NCBI GenBank assembly: GCA_965660625.1
Contig: CBFIAR010000005.1
Span: 62,001-126,000, forward strand
Direction: 5' to 3'
Source of the DNA: Glaciecola sp965660625
GTDB lineage: Bacteria > Pseudomonadota > Gammaproteobacteria > Enterobacterales > Alteromonadaceae
Length of the DNA stretch: 64,000 nt
The position numbers were made by a program, and so were the translations under genes. Positions 17,576-27,686 of the stretch are shown in pieces. Under the pieces are notes generated by a model. The model searched no databases, was not told where the DNA came from, and worked only from the letters and a program-made list of their open reading frames with translations. Numbering within the stretch: position 1 is the stretch's first letter; every line of letters starts with the position of its first letter.

Positions 17576-19492
17576 CTATGGAATTTTCTTACTTTTAATT
17601 TCATCTTGTAAAAGAACCGCAAAATCGGCGACCGACATGATACCCAAATCAATGCCTTTACGTGTTCTTACAGCCACCGTACCCGTCTCTTTCTCTTTAT
17701 CACCAACGACTAAGAAATAAGGTACTTTACGTAAAGTGTGTTCTCGTATTTTAAAGCCTATTTTTTCGTTTCGTATATCAGATTTGACTCTAATGTCGGC
17801 TGCTTTCAATTCTGCAACGACCGATTGCACGTATTCTGACTGACTGTCTGTGATATTCGCAACAACCACTTGGGTTGGCGCTAACCATAGAGGGTAAGCT
17901 CCTGCGAACTCCTCGGTTAGGATACCAATAAAGCGCTCGAGAGAACCTAGAATAGCTCGGTGGATCATGACCGGTGTTTTGCGTTCACCGTCTTCTGCCA
18001 CATAAGTAGAACCCAAGCGGCCTGGCATTGAAAAGTCGAGCTGTACGGTACCGCACTGCCATGCTCTTTCTAAGCAATCATATAACGTAAATTCAATTTT
18101 AGGACCATAAAACGCGCCCTCGCCCGGCAAGTATTCAAACTCGATATTATTTGCTTTTAACGCTTCTGCCAGCTCTTGCTCAGACTTATCCCAAACCTCA
18201 TCCGAGCCCACGCGTTTTTCTGGTCGTGTAGATAATTTAACTGCAATATTGGTAAAACCGAATGCGGCATAAGTATCGTAAACCATTTGAATACATTTGC
18301 TTACTTCCGCCAATATTTGGTCTTCAGTACAGAAAATGTGCGCATCATCTTGGGTAAATCCCCTCACACGCATTAAACCGTGTAAAGAGCCACTTGGTTC
18401 GTTTCTGTGACAGCAACCAAACTCAGCCATCTTAAGCGGCAAATCACGATAGGACTTAAGGCCTTGATTGAATATTTGAACATGACCGGGACAATTCATT
18501 GGCTTAATTGCATATTCACGTTTTTCAGATTCAGTAGTGAACATGTTTTCAGCATATTTGTCCCAATGACCTGATTTTTCCCACAGCGAGCGGTCCATCA
18601 TCAATGGTGCTTTAACTTCGTCATAGTCATATTCGCGTAACTTTTGGCGCACAAACTTCTCTAGCTCAGTATAAATGGTCCATCCATCGTTGTGCCAAAA
18701 CACCATACCTGGGGCTTCATCTTGCCAATGCCAGAGATCAAGGGTTTTACCTATCTTACGGTGGTCACGCTTTTCAGCTTCTTCAAGACGCTGCAAATAG
18801 CCTTTTAATTGCTTCTTATCGGCCCACGCTGTGCCATAAATCCGTTGTAACATTTTATTGTCACTGTCGCCGCGCCAATATGCACCAGCCACTTTCATTA
18901 GTTTGAAATGTTGGCAAAATTTCATATTCGGCACATGCGGACCACGACACATATCGACATATTCTTCATGATGATACAAACCAGGTTTGTCATCTTTTTC
19001 TATATTTTCGTCGAGTATTTGCATTTTGTACATTTCATCACGAGATTCAAACGTATCTCTTGCTTCTTGCCAACTCACTACCTTTTTGACGACCGGGTAG
19101 CTTGTTTTAGCTAACTCCATCATGCGCTTTTCAATTTTTTCGAGCTCTTCCTGATTTAAGGCTTGGTCGAGATCAACGTCATAATAAAAACCATTGTCGA
19201 TGGTTGGACCTATTGCCATTTTAACGTCGGGGTAAAGCTGCTTAATCGCATGTCCAATTAAGTGTGCGCATGAATGGCGAATAATTTCTAAACCTTCATC
19301 ATCTTTTGCAGTGATAATTTGCAGGGTCGCATCTGCATTAATCATGTCGCAGGCGTCTGCCAATTTACCGTTAATTTTACCGGCAATAGTTGCCTTCGCT
19401 AAACCTGGACCAATGTCCATGGCAACGTCTACAATTGAAACTGGGTTCTCGAAACTGCGCTGGCTTCCATCAGGAAGGGTAATGACTGGCAT
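17576..19492 (-). CDS. thrS: Threonine-tRNA ligase
   Basis: A class II synthetase that charges tRNA-Thr, 638 residues (E. coli 642). The start at 19492 (MPVITLPDGS) has AGGA six bases before it. Domains are TGS (1-62), the N2 editing domain with the zinc-type HSCAHL...H site (about 73-190), and the catalytic core with CHRNEPSGSLHGLMR (motif 2) and the zinc ligands Cys in KPMNCPGH, His and His. The anticodon-binding domain follows from about 540. It heads the operon and is preceded by an operator-like hairpin. Confidence 0.98.
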   Translation of the reverse strand: MPVITLPDGSQRSFENPVSIVDVAMDIGPGLAKATIAGKINGKLADACDMINADATLQIITAKDDEGLEIIRHSCAHLIGHAIKQLYPDVKMAIGPTIDNGFYYDVDLDQALNQEELEKIEKRMMELAKTSYPVVKKVVSWQEARDTFESRDEMYKMQILDENIEKDDKPGLYHHEEYVDMCRGPHVPNMKFCQHFKLMKVAGAYWRGDSDNKMLQRIYGTAWADKKQLKGYLQRLEEAEKRDHRKIGKTLDLWHWQDEAPGMVFWHNDGWTIYTELEKFVRQKLREYDYDEVKAPLMMDRSLWEKSGHWDKYAENMFTTESEKREYAIKPMNCPGHVQIFNQGLKSYRDLPLKMAEFGCCHRNEPSGSLHGLMRVRGFTQDDAHIFCTEDQILAEVSKCIQMVYDTYAAFGFTNIAVKLSTRPEKRVGSDEVWDKSEQELAEALKANNIEFEYLPGEGAFYGPKIEFTLYDCLERAWQCGTVQLDFSMPGRLGSTYVAEDGERKTPVMIHRAILGSLERFIGILTEEFAGAYPLWLAPTQVVVANITDSQSEYVQSVVAELKAADIRVKSDIRNEKIGFKIREHTLRKVPYFLVVGDKEKETGTVAVRTRKGIDLGIMSVADFAVLLQDEIKSKKIP

Positions 19493-19509
19493 AAAAATCC
19501 TTAACAGTG

Positions 19510-19592
19510 GTGACACCTACGATGTGCCACTTGATATAATTTGTCTAAAATGACGTATAATAAACATCGATGCATTACTTTTGAAAAGTAAC
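19510..19592 (-). promoter_or_regulatory. thrS operator: tRNA-Thr anticodon-like hairpin plus second stem
   Basis: On the minus strand, 18-38 bases before the thrS ATG, GTGGCAC and GTGTCAC pair (one G-U) around the 7-base loop ATCGTAG (19510-19530). With U before and A after, the central CGU sits where a tRNA-Thr anticodon would. A second, AT-rich stem (TTACTT/AAGTAA, 19576-19592) lies upstream. In E. coli ThrRS binds two such stems in its own leader and blocks ribosome binding; the loop there also carries CGU. The resemblance is seen in the sequence. The function here is inferred. Confidence 0.72.
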
Positions 19593-19752
19593 GATCGAAC
19601 ACGAGCAGATGTGTACTGGCCATTCACGATGAATCCACTAAACACCCAAAAAACGAAATTATACCGATATGAATGTCGAACATGCAATTATTAACTCAGG
19701 TTAATTCATTATCAACAAACCTTTAGCACTTACTTCAAGAGAATTATGTAAT

Positions 19753-20388
19753 TTGAAAAAACCATTTATTGCACACTATATAATTGCCAAAGGGTCAAGA
19801 TACTTTATTGCGTTCCTTGTGGCTTTTGCTCCTTTCGTTAACGCCGCAAATGAAGCGCCAACAATAGATATTTCGATAAAAGATATCCACGGACAATGGC
19901 AAGTTGAGGCTAAAATGCAGACGCAGATGTCAGCTGTCTCTTTTATTGAATTGCTCGATAGCGCGCCAAACGACTGCTCTTGGATGCACAATTGCCAAAC
20001 GGTTACCTTACTCAAAAAATCAGATGGCAATATCAGAGAAATTCAAACCCGATTCGACAGTCCTTGGCCTTTTAGTGACCGCTTGATGTTAACTAAATCT
20101 GTCATTGAATATAATCGGAAACAATCTGAAGTAGCCGTTTATGTGAGTGCATCCAATTTGCAGCCAACAGCGGATGTTCTCAAGGACACAGTCATAGTAA
20201 AAAACCCCAGTGGCACGTGGCGCGTTTCGCTCATAGACGGGCACTATGAATTGAGCTATGTCGGTTCAGCTGATGTGGATATTGCTATTCCAGCATTTTT
20301 GCTAAAACATACATTAATGAGTGGCACACAAAAAACCTTTGAAAACATTCATCGTTTATCACTCATTAAAAATAAGGGCGGGCAGTAA
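19753..20388 (+). CDS. Exported START-like lipid-binding domain protein
   Basis: A 211-residue protein with an N-terminal signal peptide (about 16-33, ending in NAA). The rest resembles the START/Bet-v1-like lipid-binding fold. The clue is TRFDSPWPFSDRLML, since START proteins carry a PWP(x)SDRD segment at this place, followed by alternating strands and a C-terminal helix. The cargo is unknown. The start is TTG at 19753, with AAGAGA about 10 bases upstream; the nearby ATG at 19746 is followed at once by a stop. One base separates it from the next lipoprotein gene, so the two form an operon divergent from thrS. Confidence 0.65.
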   Translation: MKKPFIAHYIIAKGSRYFIAFLVAFAPFVNAANEAPTIDISIKDIHGQWQVEAKMQTQMSAVSFIELLDSAPNDCSWMHNCQTVTLLKKSDGNIREIQTRFDSPWPFSDRLMLTKSVIEYNRKQSEVAVYVSASNLQPTADVLKDTVIVKNPSGTWRVSLIDGHYELSYVGSADVDIAIPAFLLKHTLMSGTQKTFENIHRLSLIKNKGGQ

Positions 20389-20389
20389 A

Positions 20390-21415
20390 ATGAGTAAAAA
20401 GAAAATCAGCAATACAATAGCGACTCGCTTTATTGCTGCAGTTTTTCTAATGTTAATACTGCAATCCTGCCAGCGCTATCAAGCACTACCAAATGCACTA
20501 GAGAAGTATAGCAACCGAATGTACAAGGTTTTAGACCTTGAACAAAAAGATATCCCAACATTTTCCACACTGGCATTTGAAGATAAGAGCGCGTTTGCTA
20601 TTGACTTACCTAAATTAAATATAAAAATGAGAGAGTTTTATGCGATAGACAGTTGCGCCATTAAGCAATTGATCGCGGAACGCAACACCGCACTGGGTAA
20701 AATTCAATTGCCGTCGGTTCGCCTTAGTTATGAGTGGAAGCTGATTGAGCTTTTAAGAGAATGCATTAAAAGTGACGTAAATGCTGAAAACGAAGTGCTA
20801 ACAGCAAAAATGCAAGATTGGCTTTCGCAGAAACAAACAATATTTCCATTAATATGGGCTAACATGCTGACGCAAAGTGACGAATTTTACTTGGGTATCA
20901 GTTCCTCTGGCGGATTTATTGACGGTAACGAGAAAGACAACTTTACTGAAGGCTTATTTGATTTAAAAAATGTGATTGCGATAAAAAATGACCAGGCCTC
21001 CAACATTGTGGAAATGGAAGCTAGCTTAAAGTCTATTCAACAACATCGCATTTACGCGCGCTTGTGGCGTTCTCAAATTTTGTTGCGTGACTATCTTCAA
21101 AAAATGACGGTTGATATATCAGCTTGGGCATCGACGTTTACTTGTCATACTCGCAAGGATAAGGAAAAATTAGCAATAATTCGTCAAGTTTTTACCTTAT
21201 TTTTTATCAACGAAGTACAAAGTATTGCTGCGCAAATAAACAAGTATCATTATGCTTTTAAACCTGAATTTTTGAAAATCAGTGGTGATGAGAATCTCCC
21301 TCGCAATTTTACATCGACGATAGAGCGATATAATCAATCGGCATTTGATGAATACCAGCACGCAATGCTTGCTCATATCAACATGTGGCAACGGATTTTT
21401 AAAAAATGTGATTAG
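20390..21415 (+). CDS. DUF3080 family lipoprotein
   Basis: A 341-residue protein of the DUF3080 family as known from Alteromonas and Vibrio; function unknown. The signal peptide ends in the lipobox LQSC, so Cys29 should be lipidated. The body is mainly helical, with the conserved segments RLSYEWKLIELLREC near 120 and the C-terminal YNQSAFDEYQ...HINMWQ near 330. The ATG at 20390 lies 1 base after the START-like gene, with an AGGGCGGG ribosome site inside that gene's end. Confidence 0.75.
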   Translation: MSKKKISNTIATRFIAAVFLMLILQSCQRYQALPNALEKYSNRMYKVLDLEQKDIPTFSTLAFEDKSAFAIDLPKLNIKMREFYAIDSCAIKQLIAERNTALGKIQLPSVRLSYEWKLIELLRECIKSDVNAENEVLTAKMQDWLSQKQTIFPLIWANMLTQSDEFYLGISSSGGFIDGNEKDNFTEGLFDLKNVIAIKNDQASNIVEMEASLKSIQQHRIYARLWRSQILLRDYLQKMTVDISAWASTFTCHTRKDKEKLAIIRQVFTLFFINEVQSIAAQINKYHYAFKPEFLKISGDENLPRNFTSTIERYNQSAFDEYQHAMLAHINMWQRIFKKCD

Positions 21416-21656
21416 TAATGCATGTTAAGTCGTGACCACGAACTTTAAACATTATTAGTGACGGGCTGAGTTGCGTGTTGCTTTGTGACTAAATTACATA
21501 AAAATGAAGTAAGCACGTTATTCGCTAATCAATATTTGTTAGGCTGGGTGTCGATATTGATACTATGTTAGAGAATATTAATAGTAATCTTTTTCAAATT
21601 TGGCCGATAAACTTAGTATACATGAGTGATTATGGTATTTCACAAAAGGCAGTACG

Positions 21657-23231
21657 ATGAGAAACAATCAACCCGTTACACAAAAAGAATATCGTTTTAA
21701 TGCAGAAGACCGACTTATTTCAGGAACGGATACCAAGGGTAACATTACCTATTGCAACCGTGCTTTTGTCGAGGTCAGTGGCTACACAGAAGAGCAATTG
21801 ATTGGTCAACCGCACAATATGATAAGACACCCTGATATGCCCCCTGCCGTATTTAAAGAAATGTGGCAAACCCTTTCTTCAGGGCGCGTTTGGATGGGCT
21901 TAGTAAAGAATAGACGTAAAAACGGAGACCATTATTGGGTTAGTGCTTTTGTCACACCAGTGTTCGAAGCAAACAAAGTCGTCGGCTATGAATCTGTGCG
22001 TGTCGTGCCACTTAACGAGGAAAAAGTGCGAGCAGAAACGGCTTATGCTCGCATCCGTGCAGGTAAGCCTAGCGTATCGTTAGTGCATAGGGCAGTCAAA
22101 ATACTGCAATCTGTTGTTCCCGTTATTATCCCAGGTCTGATTACTTCAATTATCGCCTACCTTATGTCTGCCTACATGATGAGTGGCGCGATATTCTTTG
22201 CAACTGTCTTATCTTCGATATGGATGTCGTATCAACAAAAACAACAATTGTTAGATATTATTAGCACTAGCCCTGACTCATACTCAGATGTCACCGTTGC
22301 ACAAACTTACTTCGATGATACTGGCAGCAAGGCACAAGCTAAATTAGTTTTAGCTTGCGAAATAGCTAAAAGTCGAACAGCCCTCACTCGCATCGCTGAT
22401 GCAGCTTCAGTATTGGATTCAATAGTGCAAAATACTCAAAAAGAATCTGAATCTACATCAACAGCTGTAGCGCATCAAAGCCACGCTACACAACAAATTG
22501 CATCGGCAATAACAGAAATGTCTGCTGCGATACAGGAAGTAGCCGGTAATGTGCAAAACAATGCCAGCAGCGCACGAAACGCACTTGGCAGTGTTGATGA
22601 TGGTGCAAAATTGGCAGATGATGCCAAAACCGCTATCGATGCATTAAGCACCTCAGTCGCTAGCATAGCCGACACCGTGCGCGAGCTCGCTGATTCTACC
22701 AACGAAATTAGCCAGGCTGCTAATCTGATTTCTGCAATTGCAGATCAAACAAACTTACTCGCTCTAAATGCGGCCATTGAGGCTGCACGTGCCGGCGAAC
22801 AGGGACGAGGATTCAGCGTTGTCGCAGATGAAGTTAGAGCCTTAGCGGGTAAAACTCGTGAGTCAACAGACAAAATCCACAAAATCGTAGAAGTGTTAAC
22901 AACAAGGGCAATGAGTGCGGTCGGTACATCCGAGAAAGGTGAAAAGGCAGCTATACACGGAGTTGAGACCGTTGAGCATACTAGAAATGCACTTGGTAAT
23001 ATTCGTGATTCGGTGCGCACAATCACAGAGTTAACTGAGATGATGTCAGCTGCGGTCGAAGAACAAAGTGCAGTTTCTGAACATATCAATGAACAAATTG
23101 TAGAAATTGCTGATAATACCTCACTCACGCAAAACTCTGCCACAGCCGCTTTTGATGCAAGCGAAAAATTGGCCCAAACGGTTGTCAACCTTCGCTCCAT
23201 CATTGCACGCTTCTCATCTGGAAAAAACTGA
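21657..23231 (+). CDS. Aer-like chemoreceptor with PAS domain
   Basis: A 524-residue methyl-accepting chemotaxis protein. A PAS domain (about 8-125, ITYCNRAFVEVSGY, GHPHNMIRHPDMP-like) stands at the cytoplasmic N-terminus as in Aer, which senses redox state through FAD. Two hydrophobic stretches (about 150-190) form a hairpin anchor with no periplasmic sensor. The signalling tip reads AAIEAARAGEQGRGFSVVAD with EVRALAGKT following. The family would signal through CheW/CheA to the flagellar motor. No other chemotaxis genes are nearby. Whether FAD is bound is not proven by sequence. Confidence 0.92.
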   Translation: MRNNQPVTQKEYRFNAEDRLISGTDTKGNITYCNRAFVEVSGYTEEQLIGQPHNMIRHPDMPPAVFKEMWQTLSSGRVWMGLVKNRRKNGDHYWVSAFVTPVFEANKVVGYESVRVVPLNEEKVRAETAYARIRAGKPSVSLVHRAVKILQSVVPVIIPGLITSIIAYLMSAYMMSGAIFFATVLSSIWMSYQQKQQLLDIISTSPDSYSDVTVAQTYFDDTGSKAQAKLVLACEIAKSRTALTRIADAASVLDSIVQNTQKESESTSTAVAHQSHATQQIASAITEMSAAIQEVAGNVQNNASSARNALGSVDDGAKLADDAKTAIDALSTSVASIADTVRELADSTNEISQAANLISAIADQTNLLALNAAIEAARAGEQGRGFSVVADEVRALAGKTRESTDKIHKIVEVLTTRAMSAVGTSEKGEKAAIHGVETVEHTRNALGNIRDSVRTITELTEMMSAAVEEQSAVSEHINEQIVEIADNTSLTQNSATAAFDASEKLAQTVVNLRSIIARFSSGKN

Positions 23232-23293
23232 AAACAAGTGACAAAATAGAAAGTGAGTCGTAATACAATTCAGGCTGAAGTAGTATTTAACAA

Positions 23294-23328
23294 CCGTAAG
23301 TTAGAACGTTCGTAACTTACGGTTTTTT
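23294..23328 (+). terminator. Intrinsic terminator after the chemoreceptor gene
   Basis: A perfect 10-bp stem, CCGTAAGTTA and TAACTTACGG, with a 9-base loop and a following run of six T. It ends about 95 bases after the chemoreceptor stop. Confidence 0.9.
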
Positions 23329-23488
23329 ATTGCTCAAATATTTCAATATTTGGCGCATTAATTACCACAGCTGCGGCCTTTTTTCGCGATCTTATGGCTG
23401 AAGGTCTAGTGAGCGAACAACAGTTAGCGCTATTATTGAGCTGGCCATTACCAACGTTTTATCAAACTACGAATCTTCCGGAGAGAAT

Positions 23489-24520
23489 ATGAGAATTTTG
23501 GGTATGCCACGCGATACACAGAAACAGTCCTTAACTCAACTACTAGCGTCTGTGTATGCAGATGGTCCCATTGATGTTTATAATCAAGAGGGTCGGGTTC
23601 ATGAGCTTGAACAACGCGTCGCGAGGCTTTTGAACAAACCTGCGTGTCTGTTTTTTCCAAAAGGGACTGTTGCGCAACTTTGCGCTCTCAAAGTATCCGC
23701 TGAACAGCGTGAGAATGATAAGCTTGTTCTGCACTCCATGTCGCACATGGTGTTAGATGAAGATGACGCTTATCAAACCCTTTTAGGCTTGAAAGGCATC
23801 ACTGTTGGCGACCATACTAGTCCTTTTACTATGCAGGATGTTGCGGCAATTAAAGAAACATTTGCAACGCTTTGTGTTGAATTACCTATCCGTCGTGCGG
23901 GTTTTAAATTGACCCAATGGGATCAGTTGGCGCTAATGAGCCAATGGTGTAAAACTAAGCACATTCATTTTCATATGGATGGCGCTCGATTGTGGGAGTC
24001 AACATCGTATTATAAACTTACTGAAGCGGACATCTGCGCTTTATTTGATTCAGTCTATGTTTCACTATACAAAGGATTAGGGGCAATAGGAGGAGCCGTT
24101 TTAGCAGGCGAAACGAATTTCATTGAACGCTGTAAGGTTTGGAGAAGTCGATTAGGCGGTAATGCTTTCACATCGTTTCCTATGGTCATTGGGGCTTTAG
24201 AGGGGCTGGATAACAGACTCAAGCATATGCCTGAATGGGTAAAGCGGGCGAAAAGAATAGCAAGCCTACTTGAACAGTTCCCTCAACTAGAGGTAAACAT
24301 GCCGCAAACAAACGGTTTTTTTGTTTTTATAGAAGGCAATATCAAGCAACTTACTGAAAAAGCAACAAAGCTCAACCAAGCAATGGGTATCAAACTTTTT
24401 AATCAATTCTCTGCTTTTCCCAAGACAACAAAATTAATGATTGAAATTCAAGTTGGCGTCAATCATGGTGAAATAAGCGATCAAGAAATCGTCGATTACT
24501 TTTCGTCGTTATGCAGTTAA
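23489..24520 (+). CDS. Threonine aldolase-like PLP enzyme
   Basis: A 343-residue fold-type I PLP enzyme of the beta-eliminating lyase/threonine aldolase family, which splits beta-hydroxy amino acids to glycine and an aldehyde. The PLP lysine is in SLYKGLGAIGG, and HFHMDGARLWES carries the Asp that binds the pyridine ring. ACLFFPKGTVAQL is the phosphate-binding start of the large domain. The ATG has GGAGAG eight bases upstream. The substrate range is unknown. The 90 bases before it hold a short open frame ending at the start codon; I treat this as non-coding. Confidence 0.82.
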   Translation: MRILGMPRDTQKQSLTQLLASVYADGPIDVYNQEGRVHELEQRVARLLNKPACLFFPKGTVAQLCALKVSAEQRENDKLVLHSMSHMVLDEDDAYQTLLGLKGITVGDHTSPFTMQDVAAIKETFATLCVELPIRRAGFKLTQWDQLALMSQWCKTKHIHFHMDGARLWESTSYYKLTEADICALFDSVYVSLYKGLGAIGGAVLAGETNFIERCKVWRSRLGGNAFTSFPMVIGALEGLDNRLKHMPEWVKRAKRIASLLEQFPQLEVNMPQTNGFFVFIEGNIKQLTEKATKLNQAMGIKLFNQFSAFPKTTKLMIEIQVGVNHGEISDQEIVDYFSSLCS

Positions 24521-24566
24521 GCATGCTTTTGGCCAGGGAAGATTAAAATATCCGAAAATATAAGGC

Positions 24567-25745
24567 CTAGGCCGCCGACCAATTTTTCACCCAAAGTCCT
24601 ATGTCCTCTGCTGACATTGGCCTTCCCATCCAATAGCCCTGTGCCTCATCGCAGCCGAGTTCTTTCAAGGTGTTCCATACGCCTGCGTCCTCAATGCCTT
24701 CAGCCACAACATTCATGCCCAGTTCATGGGCCAGCATTATTGATATCTTAACGATGGTTCTACATTCCTCGTCTAAATTAACATTGCGAATAAATGCTTG
24801 GTCTATCTTGAGTTCGGTAAACGGTACTCGGATCAATTGCTGCAGGCACGAGTAACCCGTACCAAAGTCGTCAATCGAGAGATTGAAGCCTTTCATCCGT
24901 AAGCGGGCCAAAATATCGATATAACGAACTAAATCCGACATCACAGCCGTTTCAGTCACTTCAATTGTGATACATGATGGATCAATGCCAATTTCTGCCG
25001 CATAGTTTGATAATTTTTCCGGCATAGCCAGGTCATCGAGTATCAAAGGTGACGCATTAATGGACAGACGCAGGTAAACTCCCTCATCTTGCCATTTTCG
25101 TTGCTGAGTAATGGCAGTTTGAGTCACGAATGAGGAGATCTCTGAAATTAAATTGTGCTGCTCGGCTATAGAAATAAAAAAAACAGGTGAGATTATCCCC
25201 TTTATGGGATGTTGCTAACGAACCAGTGCCTCAACGCCCATGACCTTTCGATTACTGATGTTTATCTGCGGTTGGTAGGTAAGGAATAATTCGCCCTTGT
25301 CTATGGCATCTCGCAACTCTTCAACTGTGGGTGGCACACTAAGACTCTCAACTAGAGCCGCTCCTGGGCGAACATATGTGGCAAGCATTTGCTCCAACTC
25401 GTGGGCAAAAAATGGCTTTTGCAAGACACCCAACATCGACATACGCTGTTCCAGAGCAATTTCCCTTGCCGACTGAAGCACGCCCTTATCCTTGCCGCTC
25501 ATAAAAATAATGGAAGAGCGACTTTTGATACCCGACAGAAAGCGCAGTAACTCAATACCATCCATGCCGGGCATATATAAATCCAGCACAACCACATCGA
25601 TATCATGGTTACATATGCTAGCAAAGGCTGCGGCATCAGATGTTGAGCTGACTTCAAAGCCAGAGAGCTCTGCTACATCGGCAACAAACGCTGCGAAGTC
25701 AACTTCATCATCTACTACAAAGAGCTTTTTGGTTGGCATATTCAT
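24567..25745 (-). pseudogene. REC-EAL response regulator (c-di-GMP phosphodiesterase type) with in-frame amber stop
   Basis: A receiver domain (1-120, phosphorylation site in VVVLDLYMPGMDG) is followed by an EAL domain that would hydrolyse cyclic-di-GMP. At 25215-25217 a TAG stands exactly where EAL proteins have Trp in EALVRWxxP; the sequence is EALVR-stop-QHP and continues in the same frame through the rest of EAL. Downstream motifs persist (INASP, EVTET, SIDDFGTGYS, VAEGIED, QGYWMGRPM). A single G-to-A change explains the break. Without suppression only a 176-residue REC product forms. The ATG overlaps the kinase stop by four bases (ATGA), so the two were one operon. Confidence 0.85.
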
Positions 25746-27488
25746 TGAACACTATCCAGCACCTGTCTTACCCTATTGGCAAGTTCTATATCCCTATAGG
25801 GTTTCATCACCATCGTCTTTATCAGTTTTTTAGCGCTTTCAGAAGAGTTGATTTTACCGGTAAAACCCGAGGTCAATATTATTTTCAAATCAGGGTATTC
25901 TTTACCTATTGCATCAGCCAAATCAAAACCACTCATGCCTCCAGGCATCACCACGTCAGAAAACACCAGGTCGATGCCACGATTATCTGCCAACATCTGC
26001 TGAGCCTCGGGCCCGCTATGAGCACAAATAGTGGTATAACCCAAGTTGTCGAGAATATCCTGGGCAATAGCGGCAAGCTCAAGTTCATCATCCACTATTA
26101 AAATAGTTTCATTGCCCCTTGGTAGCACAGTATCAACGTCAACAGTGACGGGAGCGTGCTGGCTGTTGTCTACAGAGCGAGGTAAATACATACGAAAGGT
26201 GGTGCCCACATCAACTTCTGAATACACACCGATATAACCGTGGCTGCGCTTTACAAAACCATAAGCCATCGACAATCCCAGCCCAGTACCTTTGTCTTTA
26301 CCTTTGGTAGTAAAAAACGGGTCAAAGATGTTTTCAGCGATGTCACTGGGCATTCCGGTACCAGTATCACTCACTGTCACTTCTACATATTCACCAGGCT
26401 CTAAGTCTTCTTTGAAATGCACATATTTGCCACTTAGCACCACATTGTTAATTTCAATAACAAGTTTGCCCCCTTCTGGCATAGCGTCTCGGGCATTAAG
26501 GGAGAGGTTAATAAGGGTATCTTCAAAGTCGTCAGGATTTAAATCCACCATCCATAAATCTTCTGCACAGAACACTTCGATAGAAACACTTGCCGTTAAA
26601 GATTTACTGATAAGTTCCTTAAATTGCTTGACCACATCGCCAACATTTACCGGACTGAAGGCCTCAACAGATTGTCGTGAAAAACTGATAGGGTTCTCCT
26701 TGCTCGTTTAAAAATGGCAAAATGCTCATCTCTATCCAATAATCGCCTCCATCTTTGCTTCGGTTTTTAATCTCTCCGTGCCATTTTTTGCCGCTGGAGA
26801 TAATCTCCCATAAATCTTGATAAAAAGAGGGGGACTGCTCTGTACTTTTAACTATACGCTGATTCTGCCCCATTAATTCCTCACGGCTATACCCACTCAC
26901 CTTACAGAATTTGTCGTTAACGTAGCTAATGTTGCCTTTGCTATCGGTAATACTGACAATGGCATGCTCATCAAGGGCAGACTTTTGAAAGTTCAAACTC
27001 ACCATTAACTCTTTGTTTTTCTCAATACTGTCGCGCAATTGCTGTTCTTTTAATTTACGTGTTGTAATCTCACTCTGTAGTCTAAAACGACGTTGTTCAG
27101 TAATTGCCATGGCGGCCACAAAGCCAATGACCAGCGACAAACAAAAGAACACAAAAATATAGCGAGAAGTACGAACCGTAACGTAGGCTTCATCGAAACC
27201 CATTTCGGTGGCGAGACCAAAGCCTAATTTTTCGTTCCATACCCAGGCGCCGACGACTTTCGTACCGCGATAATCCAAATATCCCTCAAGATTGACTCCA
27301 TCTTCGCCTTTGAGGGCCTGTTGCACCATATAGGTCATTGGCCGTTCATTTATGGTGCCGTTTGCGGAGGAGGTAAGCGACGGTGCATTTCCAGGTACAC
27401 GTAATTCGACATTCAGCATGCTAAACTCGTCTTTAGTAAGCAGCCCCATTTGCTGTAATTGCTTATTAAAACGGCTTTCGCTGACTAT
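25742..27488 (-). pseudogene. Broken hybrid sensor kinase (sensor-TM-PAS // HATPase-REC)
   Basis: Two frames belong to one former gene. The upstream piece (26664-27488) has the end of a periplasmic sensor domain, one membrane segment (FVFFCLSLVIGFVAAMAI) and a PAS domain (ISYVNDKFCKVSGYSREEL), and stops at FFTTIC. The downstream piece resumes in another frame at FSRQSVEAFSP, with the HATPase (LINLSLNARDAMPEGG, GTGLGLSMAYGFV) and a receiver (SDVVMPGGMSGFD). The HisKA segment with the phospho-accepting His is absent, and the joint lies in a T-run, which suggests a deletion with microhomology. The 5' end is also lost: a stop at 27489-27491 interrupts the frame and no signal or first membrane segment remains. 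Confidence 0.85.
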
Positions 27489-27559
27489 TCATGCCTGGGT
27501 TAAATAATGAGCCTACCAAAAAGGCGTGAGTTACCAATTTTTTTGTCGGTGACCGAGGC

Positions 27560-27658
27560 TGCAAGCGCAGAGGCTTTTGCCCCAGCTGTGAGGCAAGGCG
27601 GATGGGTGAGAGTGCGGCGCTGCTGTTTGATGACGTGCTTAGGGCTTATCCAGTTCGT
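27560..27658 (+). mobile_element. IS91-family transposase fragment (zinc-finger region only)
   Basis: About 33 codons read CKRRGFCPSCEARRM followed by GESAALLFDDVLRAYPVR. This matches the zinc-finger segment of the full IS91-type transposase at 29842 (CKRRGFCPSCGARRM, ADSAALMVYDVLCVYPAR), but the DNA differs enough that it comes from another element. Nothing recognisable of the transposase lies on either side. It abuts the truncated 5' end of the broken sensor kinase, so it probably marks a past insertion and deletion. Confidence 0.75.
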
Positions 27659-27686
27659 GCATGTTCATTTTTATATACTTACTCAT

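Noticed and set aside
23380..23488. Short frame ending FRDLMAEGLVSEQQLALLLS... just before the threonine aldolase-like gene
   Set aside because: Starts without a ribosome site and stops at the next gene's start; about 32 codons from its ATG and no recognisable family. Could be a leader but nothing supports it.
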